A stretch of 15,502 nt of DNA from CAYREV01 sp964423345 (GCA_964423345.1 CAYREV010000040.1:1-15502), one strand, 5' to 3'. Shown: positions 6,761 to 13,799, numbered from the stretch's first letter. Made by a program: numbers and translations. The notes: a model not told the origin generated them from the letters alone.

Positions 6761-6784
6761 GTAAAAAAAGATTAAGCGGAACGC

Positions 6785-8122
6785 CTACTTGAAGGTTTTA
6801 AAAGTGTCGATGCGGGAGAAATAGTCTTTTGCGGCCTCTTTGACCCTGGGGGCCAGCAGCAGGGCGGTGACCATGGTCGGAATAGCCATCACCGCATACA
6901 TGCCGTCAATCAGGTTGATGACCGCCGAGATGGTGGTCACCGAACCGAAGATGATGGAAGCCACATAAAAGTAGTTGTAATAGCGCTGCTTGTCGGCCCC
7001 AACAATAAAACCGAAGCACTTGGTGCCGTAGTAGGAGTAGGTGAACAGCGAGCTGAAAGCAAATACCGCCACGCAGAGAATCAGCAGGTAAGGACCTATG
7101 GGGCCCAGCGCCTCGCCGAAGGCGGCGGAGGTCAGGGCGATGCCGTTGTCGTCGCCGGTCTGCCAGACGCCGGTCACCAGGATGGAGAGGGCGGTCATGG
7201 TGCATACCAGCAGCGTGTCGATGGCCGGCCCCATCATCGCCACCAGCCCTTCCCGCACCGGTTCTCGGGTCTTGGCCGCACCGTGAGCCAGCGTGGCCGT
7301 TCCGATACCGGCTTCATTGGAGAAAGCGGCACGCTTGAAACCGGTGATGATAATCTGCCCCACGGCACCACCCAGGGCCGCTTTGGCGGTGAATGCATCG
7401 GTGACAATAAGCTTGAGGTACTTGGGAAGCACGTCGATATGAATACCGAGAATAACCAGCACAATTCCCATGTAGAGCACAACCATGGCGGGGACCATGC
7501 GCGAGGCCACTTTCCCGATGCGCTTGATGCCGCCGAAGATAACGAGGGAGACGATGCCGAGGATGACGATGCCCGTGAGCAGGTCGCCGGTAAAATGCGC
7601 CTGTTCGGTAACCCAGCCGTTGGGGATATAGACGATCTCGCGCAGGGCCTGGGTAAGCTGGTTGGCCTGGAAGATGGGCAGGGGGCCGAAGAGGCCGGCC
7701 ACGGAAAACAGCAGGGCCAGGGGCTTCCATTTTTTGCCCAGCCCCTCCATAATCATATACATGGTGCCGCCCTGAATATGCCCTTCACTGTCCTCTCCCC
7801 GGTACATGATGGAGAGGGTACAGGTAAAGAACTTGGTGGCCATCCCCACAAAGGCACTCACCCACATCCAGAAGACGGCGCCGGGACCGCCCATGGCGAT
7901 GGCCACGGCCACCCCGCTTATGTTGCCGAGGCCGACGGTGGCCGCAAGGGCACTGGCCAGCGCCTGAAAATGGTTGATATCGCCGGGATCGTCGGGGTCG
8001 TCATAACGGCCCCGCAGCACCTGTATGGCATGGCCGAAGTAGCGGAAGGGGGTAAAGCCCGAGTAGATCATGAAGAAGAGGCCCCCGCCGCACAGAAGCA
8101 GTACCAGGGGGGTGCCCCACAT
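6785..8122 (-). CDS. Alanine/glycine:cation symporter family protein (AGCS)
   Basis: 445 residues from the first standard ATG (8122). A sodium- or proton-coupled importer of small amino acids in the inner membrane, with about 10-11 hydrophobic segments. Family hallmarks: 'MWGTPLVLLLCGGGLFF' at the start, 'ALAATVGLGNISGVAVAIAMGGPGA' region (Na/substrate site, read in parts), 'IQGGTMYMI', 'FSNEAGIGTATLAHGAAKTREPVREGL' region (signature), 'MGPAIDTLLVC' and 'TYSYYGTKC'. Odd point: the frame continues upstream to TAA at 8177-8179 and encodes PLEYLEQFLSAFSSF before the Met, which matches the N-terminal amphipathic helix of the family. No ATG, GTG or TTG exists in that stretch. ATT at 8170 or CTG at 8164 would be the starts. 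It is divergent from coaX. Substrate (Ala, Gly or similar) is not resolvable from sequence. Confidence 0.93.
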   Translation of the reverse strand: MWGTPLVLLLCGGGLFFMIYSGFTPFRYFGHAIQVLRGRYDDPDDPGDINHFQALASALAATVGLGNISGVAVAIAMGGPGAVFWMWVSAFVGMATKFFTCTLSIMYRGEDSEGHIQGGTMYMIMEGLGKKWKPLALLFSVAGLFGPLPIFQANQLTQALREIVYIPNGWVTEQAHFTGDLLTGIVILGIVSLVIFGGIKRIGKVASRMVPAMVVLYMGIVLVILGIHIDVLPKYLKLIVTDAFTAKAALGGAVGQIIITGFKRAAFSNEAGIGTATLAHGAAKTREPVREGLVAMMGPAIDTLLVCTMTALSILVTGVWQTGDDNGIALTSAAFGEALGPIGPYLLILCVAVFAFSSLFTYSYYGTKCFGFIVGADKQRYYNYFYVASIIFGSVTTISAVINLIDGMYAVMAIPTMVTALLLAPRVKEAAKDYFSRIDTFKTFK

Positions 8123-8227
8123 GAAACTGGAGAAAGCGGATAAAAACTGTTCTAGATATTCCAGGGGAATGGTTGTTTAGGTGAAGGTTTTAGCTAATGG
8201 AGATCGCGTGTATAGTGGATGAAGCCG

Positions 8228-8264
8228 GTTCCCTTGTGGGATCCGTTTTATCCGCCATGGGAAC
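8228..8264. repeat. Inverted repeats in the symporter-coaX divergent spacer
   Basis: GTTCCC (8228-8233) and GGGAAC (8259-8264) form a perfect outer stem; GGAT (8239-8242) and ATCC (8250-8253) pair inside it. An alternative hairpin pairs TCCC 8230-8233 with GGGA 8238-8241 across a TTGT loop. It lies between two diverging genes and could be a regulatory site; no promoter matching TAnnTTTG was found in either direction in this spacer. Confidence 0.35.
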
Positions 8265-8333
8265 TTGAGATTCGTTAAAAATTTCGCATCCTTAGCATAG
8301 CAGGTTCAATCAAATAATTCAAATGGGAGAAGC

Positions 8334-9098
8334 ATGCTTCTGGCCGTAGATGCAGGCAATTCAAATATCGTTCTGGGTGTGGCCGACGGCGACAACTGGG
8401 AAGGGGTATGGAGAATGGAGACTCGCAGCGGGAAACAGGCCGAGAATTTTGCCGAGAAAACAGGCCGCCTCTTGCGCAGCAGGGAGGTTGACATCCGTGA
8501 GATTAAAAAGATAGTCGTCAGCAGCGTGGTCCCGCAGGTGACCCCGGAAGTCAGGCGTTCCCTGGCCGAGATGACAGGACGGGAACCCATCGTCGTGAGC
8601 TGGAAGACCGATACGGGCATACAGCTGGGTACCGATGCCCCGGAAGAGGTGGGCACCGATCTCATCGCCAACGCGGTGGCAGCCTACGATATGTTCGGGG
8701 ATCACTGCATCGTGGTGGATTTCGGTACGGCCACGACGCTGATGCTGGTTGAAAAACCGGGCGTCCTAAAAGGCGGTGCTATATGCGGGGGACTCAAAGT
8801 GTCGGCGCGGGCCCTGGCTGGGGAGGCGGCGCAGCTGCCCGACATACCGCTCGATACGCCCGGGAAAGTAATTTCGGGCAACACGCTGGGGGCTATGCAG
8901 GCGGGGGTGGTGCTGGGACATATATGTATGGTAGAGGGACTCCTGGAGAAGATGAAGAAAGAAACGGGCGGTAAAAAGATTATGACCGTGGCGACCGGGG
9001 GACTGGCGGAGATGCTATCCCGGCATACGGAAGTTTTCGACAGGGTGGAACCAATGCTGACGCTCAACGGACTGCGGCTGATCGGGGAGAAGGTTTGA
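8334..9098 (+). CDS. coaX: Type III pantothenate kinase
   Basis: 254 residues, standard for CoaX. It phosphorylates pantothenate with ATP, the first step of coenzyme A synthesis, as a cytoplasmic dimer of the ASKHA fold. Type III enzymes need a monovalent cation and are not inhibited by CoA. Motifs: phosphate loop 'DAGNSNIVLG' (6-15), 'EEVGTDLIANAVAAY' (104-118) with the catalytic Asp109, 'VVDFGTATT' (127-135), 'GGAICGGLKVSARAL' (147-161), 'AAQLPDI' (165-171), and 'TVATGGLAEML' (218-228). In the 147-161 motif the usual Pro-Gly after the hydrophobic pair is Gly-Gly. A purine-rich GGGAGA lies a few bases before the ATG and acts as ribosome binding site. It is followed by a MarC gene 56 bases on, possibly in the same transcript. 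Confidence 0.96.
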   Translation: MLLAVDAGNSNIVLGVADGDNWEGVWRMETRSGKQAENFAEKTGRLLRSREVDIREIKKIVVSSVVPQVTPEVRRSLAEMTGREPIVVSWKTDTGIQLGTDAPEEVGTDLIANAVAAYDMFGDHCIVVDFGTATTLMLVEKPGVLKGGAICGGLKVSARALAGEAAQLPDIPLDTPGKVISGNTLGAMQAGVVLGHICMVEGLLEKMKKETGGKKIMTVATGGLAEMLSRHTEVFDRVEPMLTLNGLRLIGEKV

Positions 9099-9154
9099 GT
9101 GTTTAGTAAAACAAATCATTCAGAATTCAATACTATCTTTTCTATCTTTTTGCC

Positions 9155-9832
9155 ATGTTTGAACAGCTGCTACAGGAATCCGGAAACTTCTCTACCTATG
9201 TAATGGGGGTAGGCACCTTTTTCATCGCCACCTACACCTCCATCATATCCGTGGCCAACCCCCTGGCTGCCATGCCGGTTTTTGTTACGTTGACCGAACG
9301 CAACACGGCAGAGGAACGGGTGTCCATTGCCAGGAAAGCCTCTTTCTACATGTTTGTAATCCTCACGCTCTTCTTTTTGGGAGGGACGTATATCATGAGC
9401 TTTTTCGGTATCAGCCTGGCCGGTATTCGCATTGCGGGGGGACTCATCATTATGCGCGCCGCCGTTTCCATGCTCAATCCCGAGGAGCCCGGACGCAAGC
9501 TGTCGGAAGAAGACCAGATGGCGGCGCGGGAGAAAGAGGATGTCTCGTTCAGCCCGATGGCCATGCCCATGCTTTCGGGGCCGGGCAGCATCGCAGTGGT
9601 CATCGGACTTGCCTCCCAGGCCGGGGACATATTGGACCTGCTGCTGGTGACCGTGGCCATCATAGCTGTAGCACTGACCAGCTACGGCGTCCTGCGGCTC
9701 GCCCCCTTTTCCGCACGCTATATCGGGCCGACGGGGATGAACGCCGTCACACGCATGATGGGATTCATTGCCATGGCCATCGCGGTGCAGTTCATCCTTA
9801 CCGGCATCTCCAGGTATTTCGGCCTTGGGTAG
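9155..9832 (+). CDS. MarC family integral membrane protein
   Basis: 225 residues with six hydrophobic segments, at about 15-35, 38-48, 64-82, 88-106, 140-180 (two) and 198-217. This is the expected MarC/UPF0056 architecture. Family marks: 'ISVANPLAAMPVFVTLT' (31-47), 'IRIAGGLIIMRAAVSML' (91-107), and 'SPMAMPMLSGPGSIAVVI' (133-150). The cytosolic loop between halves (109-130) is long and charged. MarC proteins sit in the inner membrane; early reports of antibiotic efflux were not upheld and the transported substrate is unknown. It has no Shine-Dalgarno; a pyrimidine-rich tract precedes the ATG. A terminator lies 64-88 bases past the stop. Function should be read as unknown. Confidence 0.94.
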   Translation: MFEQLLQESGNFSTYVMGVGTFFIATYTSIISVANPLAAMPVFVTLTERNTAEERVSIARKASFYMFVILTLFFLGGTYIMSFFGISLAGIRIAGGLIIMRAAVSMLNPEEPGRKLSEEDQMAAREKEDVSFSPMAMPMLSGPGSIAVVIGLASQAGDILDLLLVTVAIIAVALTSYGVLRLAPFSARYIGPTGMNAVTRMMGFIAMAIAVQFILTGISRYFGLG

Positions 9833-9847
9833 GGTAACCTTTATAAG

Positions 9848-9876
9848 GTGCCTGGCACAACCGAAGTGGCAGGCAC
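9848..9876. repeat. REP-like palindromic element
   Basis: GTGCCTG (9848-9854) pairs with CAGGCAC (9870-9876). After a G-G mismatch, CAC (9856-9858) pairs with GTG (9866-9868) around the loop AACCGAA. The left arm GTGCCTGGCAC is itself nearly palindromic. GTGCCTGGCAC-type palindromes recur as interspersed elements in many bacterial genomes, which makes a REP-like identity plausible, but only one copy is in this window. A further 5-bp stem ACCTT/AAGGT abuts its left side (9837-9849). No T-run follows on either strand. Confidence 0.5.
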
Positions 9877-9895
9877 GTTGCTTGCTAGGTATAGC

Positions 9896-9920
9896 GGTGG
9901 CTTCGCATCCACCCTTTTTT
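9896..9920 (+). terminator. Intrinsic terminator downstream of marC-family gene
   Basis: GGTGG (9896-9900) pairs with CCACC (9909-9913) around an 8-base loop containing TTCG, then one C and six T (9915-9920). It closes the coaX-marC transcript and insulates the GAF-domain gene. Confidence 0.75.
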
Positions 9921-9939
9921 CAAGACAAATTATCCCGTA

Positions 9940-9958
9940 GTTTAGGGGCTCACTAAAC
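9940..9958. repeat. Leader inverted repeat before the GAF-domain gene
   Basis: GTTTAG (9940-9945) and CTAAAC (9953-9958) are perfect inverted arms with a 7-base loop, 30 bases before the ATG. Candidate operator or leader hairpin. A nearby TAGTTTAG (9938-9945) differs from TAnnTTTG at one position but lacks a convincing -33 element. Confidence 0.35.
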
Positions 9959-9987
9959 AATGACAAACCGGAAAAGGGATAGCAGAT

Positions 9988-10461
9988 ATGGGCGCCTCCG
10001 AACTTAAAACCGAAGCAAAATTGATTGACAAGACCCAGAAGATCGTGGCCGGCGACGGTTCGAGAGAGGACAAGTTGCAACAGGTCTGCGAGTTATTATC
10101 CGCCGAGGTGGAAGTATTCGACTGGGTGGGCTTCTACCTGGTGGACCCTCATGCCGACCGGGAGTTGGTTCTCGGACCCTATGTGGGAGAGGAGACCGAC
10201 CACACCCGTATCCCCTTTGGAAAAGGCATCTGCGGACAGGCGGCGGAGACGGAAGAGACCTTCGTGGTGCAGGACGTGAGCAAAGCCTCGAACTACCTGG
10301 CCTGCAGCGTACATGTGCAGGCGGAGATCGTAGTGCCGGTGATGCGGGAAGGTTCATTCGTGGCCGAGCTGGATATTGATTCCCATACCCGCGATTCCAT
10401 CACCCCCAAACACCGGGAGGTGCTGGAGGAGATTTGTGAAATCGTCGCTCCCCTCTTTTAA
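9988..10461 (+). CDS. GAF-domain protein, free methionine-(R)-sulfoxide reductase family
   Basis: 157 residues, one GAF domain. Opens with a helix, then 'FDWVGFYLV' (44-52), 'VLGPYVG', 'RIPFGKGICGQAA' (74-86), 'FVVQDVSKASNYLACS' (92-107), 'AEIVVPVMREG' (112-122), and 'AELDIDSHT' (126-134). This order is that of fRMsr (MsrC), which reduces free Met-R-sulfoxide with thioredoxin. Known fRMsr enzymes use three Cys. Here the ones in 'GICG' (Cys82) and 'LACS' (Cys106) are present, but the first, normally two residues before 'RI', is His72. Activity may rely on the remaining pair, or the protein may be a ligand-binding GAF relative. Possible purine-rich ribosome site AAAAGGGA before ATG. Converges with the ABC ATPase gene with 16 bases between stops. 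Confidence 0.88.
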   Translation: MGASELKTEAKLIDKTQKIVAGDGSREDKLQQVCELLSAEVEVFDWVGFYLVDPHADRELVLGPYVGEETDHTRIPFGKGICGQAAETEETFVVQDVSKASNYLACSVHVQAEIVVPVMREGSFVAELDIDSHTRDSITPKHREVLEEICEIVAPLF

Positions 10462-10477
10462 ACCGGGGAAAAGCAGC

Positions 10478-11242
10478 CTATATCCACTTGAGGGCGTCTT
10501 TGGCCGGCTTTTCCACGTCAATATAACTTTCGAAGATTTCGCTCAGGCTGGAGTCTTTCTGCAGCTCCCTGCGTGTTTCGGAATCCAGGTAGGCGATAAT
10601 AGATCCTTCGTTAAGGATGGCGATGTCGTCGCACAGGTTCTCCACTATTTCCAGTATATGGCTGGTTACCACGATGGTCACGCCTTTCTGCTGGAGCTTC
10701 CTCATCAGAGTCTTCATCCGGCCGATGGATATCACGTCGATACTTTCAAAAGGTTCGTCCAGAAAAAGTACTTTTGGGTTCGATAATATGGCGGCGCAGA
10801 AGGAGAGTTTTTTACGGCTGCCGGACGAGAGCTTCTCGATCTTCACGTGTTCGAATTCTGCAAGGGAGAGATAGTCGAAGAGGGAGTGAATTTTGTGGGT
10901 GCGTTCTTCTCTGGGCGTTTCATACATGTCGCATATGTAGTCAAGAAAATCATAACTGGTAAAATGCTCGAAAAGCAGGGGCGGCTGCATAACCGAAGCG
11001 ATCTGCTTTTTGATCTCCAGTTCATTCTTTTCGGTAAAGGGCAGCCCGTTGATGTAGATGTCGCCGCTATCGAAATTAAGAAGCCCGGTAAGGATCCCGA
11101 TCAGGGTGCTTTTTCCCGCCCCGTTGGGTCCGATCAGTCCGAAAATATTGCCTGAAGGAATGGTAATCGAGAGCCGGTCGAGAGCAGGCCTGCCGCCGAA
11201 GTGTTTCTGAACGTTGTTGATTTCTATAGCCGGTGGAGTCAT
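10478..11242 (-). CDS. ABC transporter ATP-binding protein
   Basis: 254 residues, a full ABC nucleotide-binding domain. Walker A 'GPNGAGKST' (38-46), Q-loop Gln87 (VMQPP), signature 'LSSGSRKKLS' (138-147; the usual LSGGQ is LSSGS), Walker B 'VLFLDEP' (158-164), D-loop 'ESID' and H-loop His195 (TSH). The C-terminal tail (about 220-254) is charged. It lies 11 bases after the stop of the permease gene on the same strand, so the two form an operon and presumably one transporter. The degenerate signature and short D-loop fit the ABC-2 exporter group of ATPases. Substrate is unknown and no accessory binding protein is encoded beside it. Confidence 0.93.
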   Translation of the reverse strand: MTPPAIEINNVQKHFGGRPALDRLSITIPSGNIFGLIGPNGAGKSTLIGILTGLLNFDSGDIYINGLPFTEKNELEIKKQIASVMQPPLLFEHFTSYDFLDYICDMYETPREERTHKIHSLFDYLSLAEFEHVKIEKLSSGSRKKLSFCAAILSNPKVLFLDEPFESIDVISIGRMKTLMRKLQQKGVTIVVTSHILEIVENLCDDIAILNEGSIIAYLDSETRRELQKDSSLSEIFESYIDVEKPAKDALKWI

Positions 11243-11253
11243 ATCGGTAGATT

Positions 11254-12810
11254 TTATTGATTGAGGGACGACCAGATTTTAAGCAGTATCTTTCGGTCGA
11301 AAGCGCGGACCAGCATCTCCATATTTCGCGTGATGTAGATGCCGATGGCTATAATCAGTGTTATCATAACGTACAGGCGGTACACCTGGTATTCCCCCAG
11401 GGGGATGAAGACGCCGTATCCCAGTCCGAAAACCATGAAAGTCATCATAAAGGTCACCTTCTGGGAGATGATCGGGTGTTTAAAGCTGAAGGAGTCGTAG
11501 CTGGCTTTCTGGTAGTAGTAAAAGGATGAAAAAATAAACAGGATCATGAAGATCAGGAAAAAGAAGGTGTTGGCAATATAGATGTCGAGTACCGAACCCA
11601 GCTGCGGGAGATAGATAATCTCGGCGATGGTGATTACGTAGAAAACCAGCAGCGGGACGGTGATGATGCCCAGGAACCGTTCCTTGAGCTGGCGTTCGAA
11701 AGATACGGGGAACTGCCGGTGCAGCAGGAGTTCCTTGTGCTCATAGCCATACATGTTCGACATGCCCATTGCCAGCAGTGCCACCGGCACGGCCGCCAGC
11801 ATGGTCGGTATGAGGATTGAGCTCAGCTGCTCGTTTTCAATATAGAGCAGTAGCGGGATATAGACGGTGGGGATGAGTGCGATGGTGAGCACCTGCAGCT
11901 TGTTGTAGGGATGCGTCATCACATAGTAGTAGAACTTGCCCGCATTGGGCCCCAGCACCTTTTTCAGGTAAAACCAAAGCCTGTTTCGCTGCTTTTCGGC
12001 TTTCTGTGTGGGAAGTGACAGAAGGCCCTCCTTCGTCTTAAAGAAGTGGTCGCGGAAGATCAGGAATACCAGCAGTGCGCTGAAGCCGTATATGGCCGAG
12101 GCCGCCGTCAGGCTGTATGACTTTGTAGCCGAGGAGAGGAGCAGGCCCCCGGGAAGAAAGTAAAGCACGTCAATAATGGACGACAGGCTGGGCAGGTAGT
12201 GGGTTAAAAATTCAGTGGTATGCCGGGAGATGATGGCGATGGCCTGAAGGGTGCCGAAGAAGACAAAGAGGATACCGAAGACCACAATTTTGAACCTCTT
12301 TTCAACAATTTTCAGGAACCGGTGCTTGAAGGAGTAGATGACGGCATAGTTGAGCAGGATGGCCACGATGACCACGGGGACATACATGACATGTTTGATC
12401 TGCAGCAGCAGGAAGACGGCCCAGGTTAAATTATAGATGATATTGAGCGGGTGGAAGAAACCGAGGAGGTTGAGATGCCAGGCCAGCTTGTTTACCGGGT
12501 AGCCGTAGGCCAGCAGCTTCCTGTTTTCCTGCAGGTTGAGCAGCCGCGTGCTGGTGAAGGAAAAATGCAGAAACCAGAGGGCGTTGGCGAATACCAGCAG
12601 GATAAGGGTGTGGATCCTGGGCGTCAGCCAGGAGAGCTGTTCTATGACTATGGGGTTCTTGTCGAAAAGGACCACCACGATGGCGCTTCCCACCAGGTTG
12701 GAGAGCAGGATAACCAGAAAAATGATATAGCCCACCACCAGGAAGGTCTGGAAGGTCGTCAAACGGGAAAGGAAAGACGACCAGTTGAGTAATATAAGCC
12801 TTCGTAACAT
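11254..12810 (-). CDS. Large ABC transporter permease-like membrane protein
   Basis: 518 residues and highly hydrophobic. About 11-12 membrane segments are visible, beginning near residues 22-48, 66-90, 113-136 and 140-162. Basic and aromatic loops follow, including one around 255-290 with 'KTKEGLLSLPTQKAEKQRNR' between the halves. The protein appears to contain two six-helix halves, unlike the usual single-half ABC-2 permease (about 250-400 aa). An AAGGA Shine-Dalgarno lies 8 bases before the ATG at 12810. The downstream ATPase gene follows after 11 bases. Assigned as permease by this operon context and topology; I recognise no named family. Transport direction and substrate are unknown, although export is more usual for this arrangement. 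Confidence 0.82.
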   Translation of the reverse strand: MLRRLILLNWSSFLSRLTTFQTFLVVGYIIFLVILLSNLVGSAIVVVLFDKNPIVIEQLSWLTPRIHTLILLVFANALWFLHFSFTSTRLLNLQENRKLLAYGYPVNKLAWHLNLLGFFHPLNIIYNLTWAVFLLLQIKHVMYVPVVIVAILLNYAVIYSFKHRFLKIVEKRFKIVVFGILFVFFGTLQAIAIISRHTTEFLTHYLPSLSSIIDVLYFLPGGLLLSSATKSYSLTAASAIYGFSALLVFLIFRDHFFKTKEGLLSLPTQKAEKQRNRLWFYLKKVLGPNAGKFYYYVMTHPYNKLQVLTIALIPTVYIPLLLYIENEQLSSILIPTMLAAVPVALLAMGMSNMYGYEHKELLLHRQFPVSFERQLKERFLGIITVPLLVFYVITIAEIIYLPQLGSVLDIYIANTFFFLIFMILFIFSSFYYYQKASYDSFSFKHPIISQKVTFMMTFMVFGLGYGVFIPLGEYQVYRLYVMITLIIAIGIYITRNMEMLVRAFDRKILLKIWSSLNQ

Positions 12811-12934
12811 GGAGGGTCCTTATAGATGACAATTGATACAAACTACGAATTACCGCCCTTAATATGAAGTGCCGCCGGTTGGTTAAGATAAACGTTGGGA
12901 ACTTTCGAAAAGTTGGGAAGGGTCAACAAGGTGA

Positions 12935-12956
12935 GGGGGCGATATTATTCGCCGCC
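12935..12956 (-). terminator. Hairpin spanning the thuA-type gene stop
   Basis: GGGGGCGA (12935-12942) and TCGCCGCC (12949-12956) pair over 8 positions with one mismatch, around TATTAT. The stem includes the end of the coding region and the stop codon (12945-12947). No T-run follows on the minus strand, so it is at most a weak or factor-dependent terminator. The rest of the 12811-12944 spacer holds one further small hairpin (AACTT/AAGTT near 12899-12913). Confidence 0.3.
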
Positions 12957-13718
12957 CGCTACATACCGTATCCCTCCCCAAAGGTGTTCCAGGAACAGAG
13001 GCTCCCGGTAGCTTTCGGAAGTGTGTCCCCCGGCGGTATAGAACATACGTCCCCGGCCGACTTCCCGGTACCAGGCGGCGGGATGATGCTTGCCGTTTTT
13101 CCCGCCCCGGTAGCTAGACTCGACAAGGTTAAGGAGAACATTAATGTTTCCGGAGATATCCCTGAAATTATACCACTCGTCGGTCCGCACCCACTCCGCG
13201 GGCAGGTGGGACGTAGAGGGGTGCTCTCCATCCACTACCCTGAGTCGCCCCTGTTGCACTTTGGGATGGCTGTCAAAGTAGGCCCCGATCATATCTCCAT
13301 ACCACTCCCAGCTAAATTCGGTATCGGTAGCCGAATGGACTCCCATAAAACCTCCGCCCCCGAGGATATAAGCCTTTAAGGCCTCCTCTTGGCGGGTATT
13401 AAGGATGTTTCCGGTGGTGTTGAGGAACAGCACCACCCGGTAGGTGCCGAGCGTATCGTCGCTGATGTGGGAAGCGTCTTCGGTGTGGTGAACGTCCCAT
13501 CCGTTCTTTCCTGCAAGGGAACGAACGGCCTTGACACCGGCGGGGATGGATTGGTGCCGGAAGCCTTCGGTCTTGGTAAAGACCAATAGCCGCAGTTCCT
13601 CTTCGACAGATACCACCTGAGGCAGCGCCGGCTGGAAAGCCCATAGGCAAAGAAAGAGGGCGAGGACAAAAGTCGGGGTGTGTTCAGGCATCAATATGAG
13701 TAAGGTGTTCAACGGCAT
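12945..13718 (-). CDS. Secreted ThuA-domain protein
   Basis: 257 residues. N-terminal signal peptide: hydrophobic stretch (about 15-30), then Ala-Leu-Pro-Gln near 31-34. A second in-frame ATG at 13691 would give a shorter but still complete leader, so the start is uncertain by nine codons. The rest is one ThuA-like domain (class I glutamine amidotransferase fold): 'FTKTEGFRHQSIPAG' (47-61), 'GGGGFMGVHSATDTEF' (120-135), 'RTDEWYNF' (178-185), 'HPAAWYRE' (212-219), and 'GRGRMFYTAGGHT' (221-233). Members occur in sugar-utilisation loci and trehalose work gave the name; the enzymatic reaction is not established. It follows uvrA on the same strand but is separated by a terminator, so is likely transcribed by itself. 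No sugar genes adjoin it. Confidence 0.92.
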   Translation of the reverse strand: MPLNTLLILMPEHTPTFVLALFLCLWAFQPALPQVVSVEEELRLLVFTKTEGFRHQSIPAGVKAVRSLAGKNGWDVHHTEDASHISDDTLGTYRVVLFLNTTGNILNTRQEEALKAYILGGGGFMGVHSATDTEFSWEWYGDMIGAYFDSHPKVQQGRLRVVDGEHPSTSHLPAEWVRTDEWYNFRDISGNINVLLNLVESSYRGGKNGKHHPAAWYREVGRGRMFYTAGGHTSESYREPLFLEHLWGGIRYVAGGE

Positions 13719-13763
13719 AAATAATATATAGGCTTAACAGGGTTCCCGAAAGAGGGAATAGCA

Positions 13764-13790
13764 TAAAAGAGAGTTGCCGGGCCGGCAACT
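13764..13790 (-). terminator. Terminator of uvrA
   Basis: AGTTGCCGG (13772-13780) and CCGGCAACT (13782-13790) are perfect inverted arms around one base, so in RNA about 7 bp with a 5-base loop. On the minus strand CTCTTTT follows. It lies 10 bases past the uvrA stop. A second small hairpin, TTCCC/GGGAA (13743-13758), follows and might be part of the leader of the ThuA gene. Confidence 0.7.
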
Positions 13791-13799
13791 TTGGAAAAG

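Noticed and set aside
7283..8143. Long open frame (286 codons) on the plus strand opposite the symporter
   Set aside because: It is rich in Gly, His, Asp and Glu in the manner of an antisense shadow of a membrane-protein gene and lacks any recognisable motif; the minus strand has clear AGCS signatures throughout.
9099..9154. TGTTT/AAACA stem after coaX as terminator
   Set aside because: The five A/T pairs with no T-run would not terminate; coaX and the MarC gene may share a transcript.
12811..12860. Promoter TAGTTTG upstream of the ABC permease gene
   Set aside because: The element has one base fewer than TAnnTTTG and no TTG at the proper distance; too weak to list.
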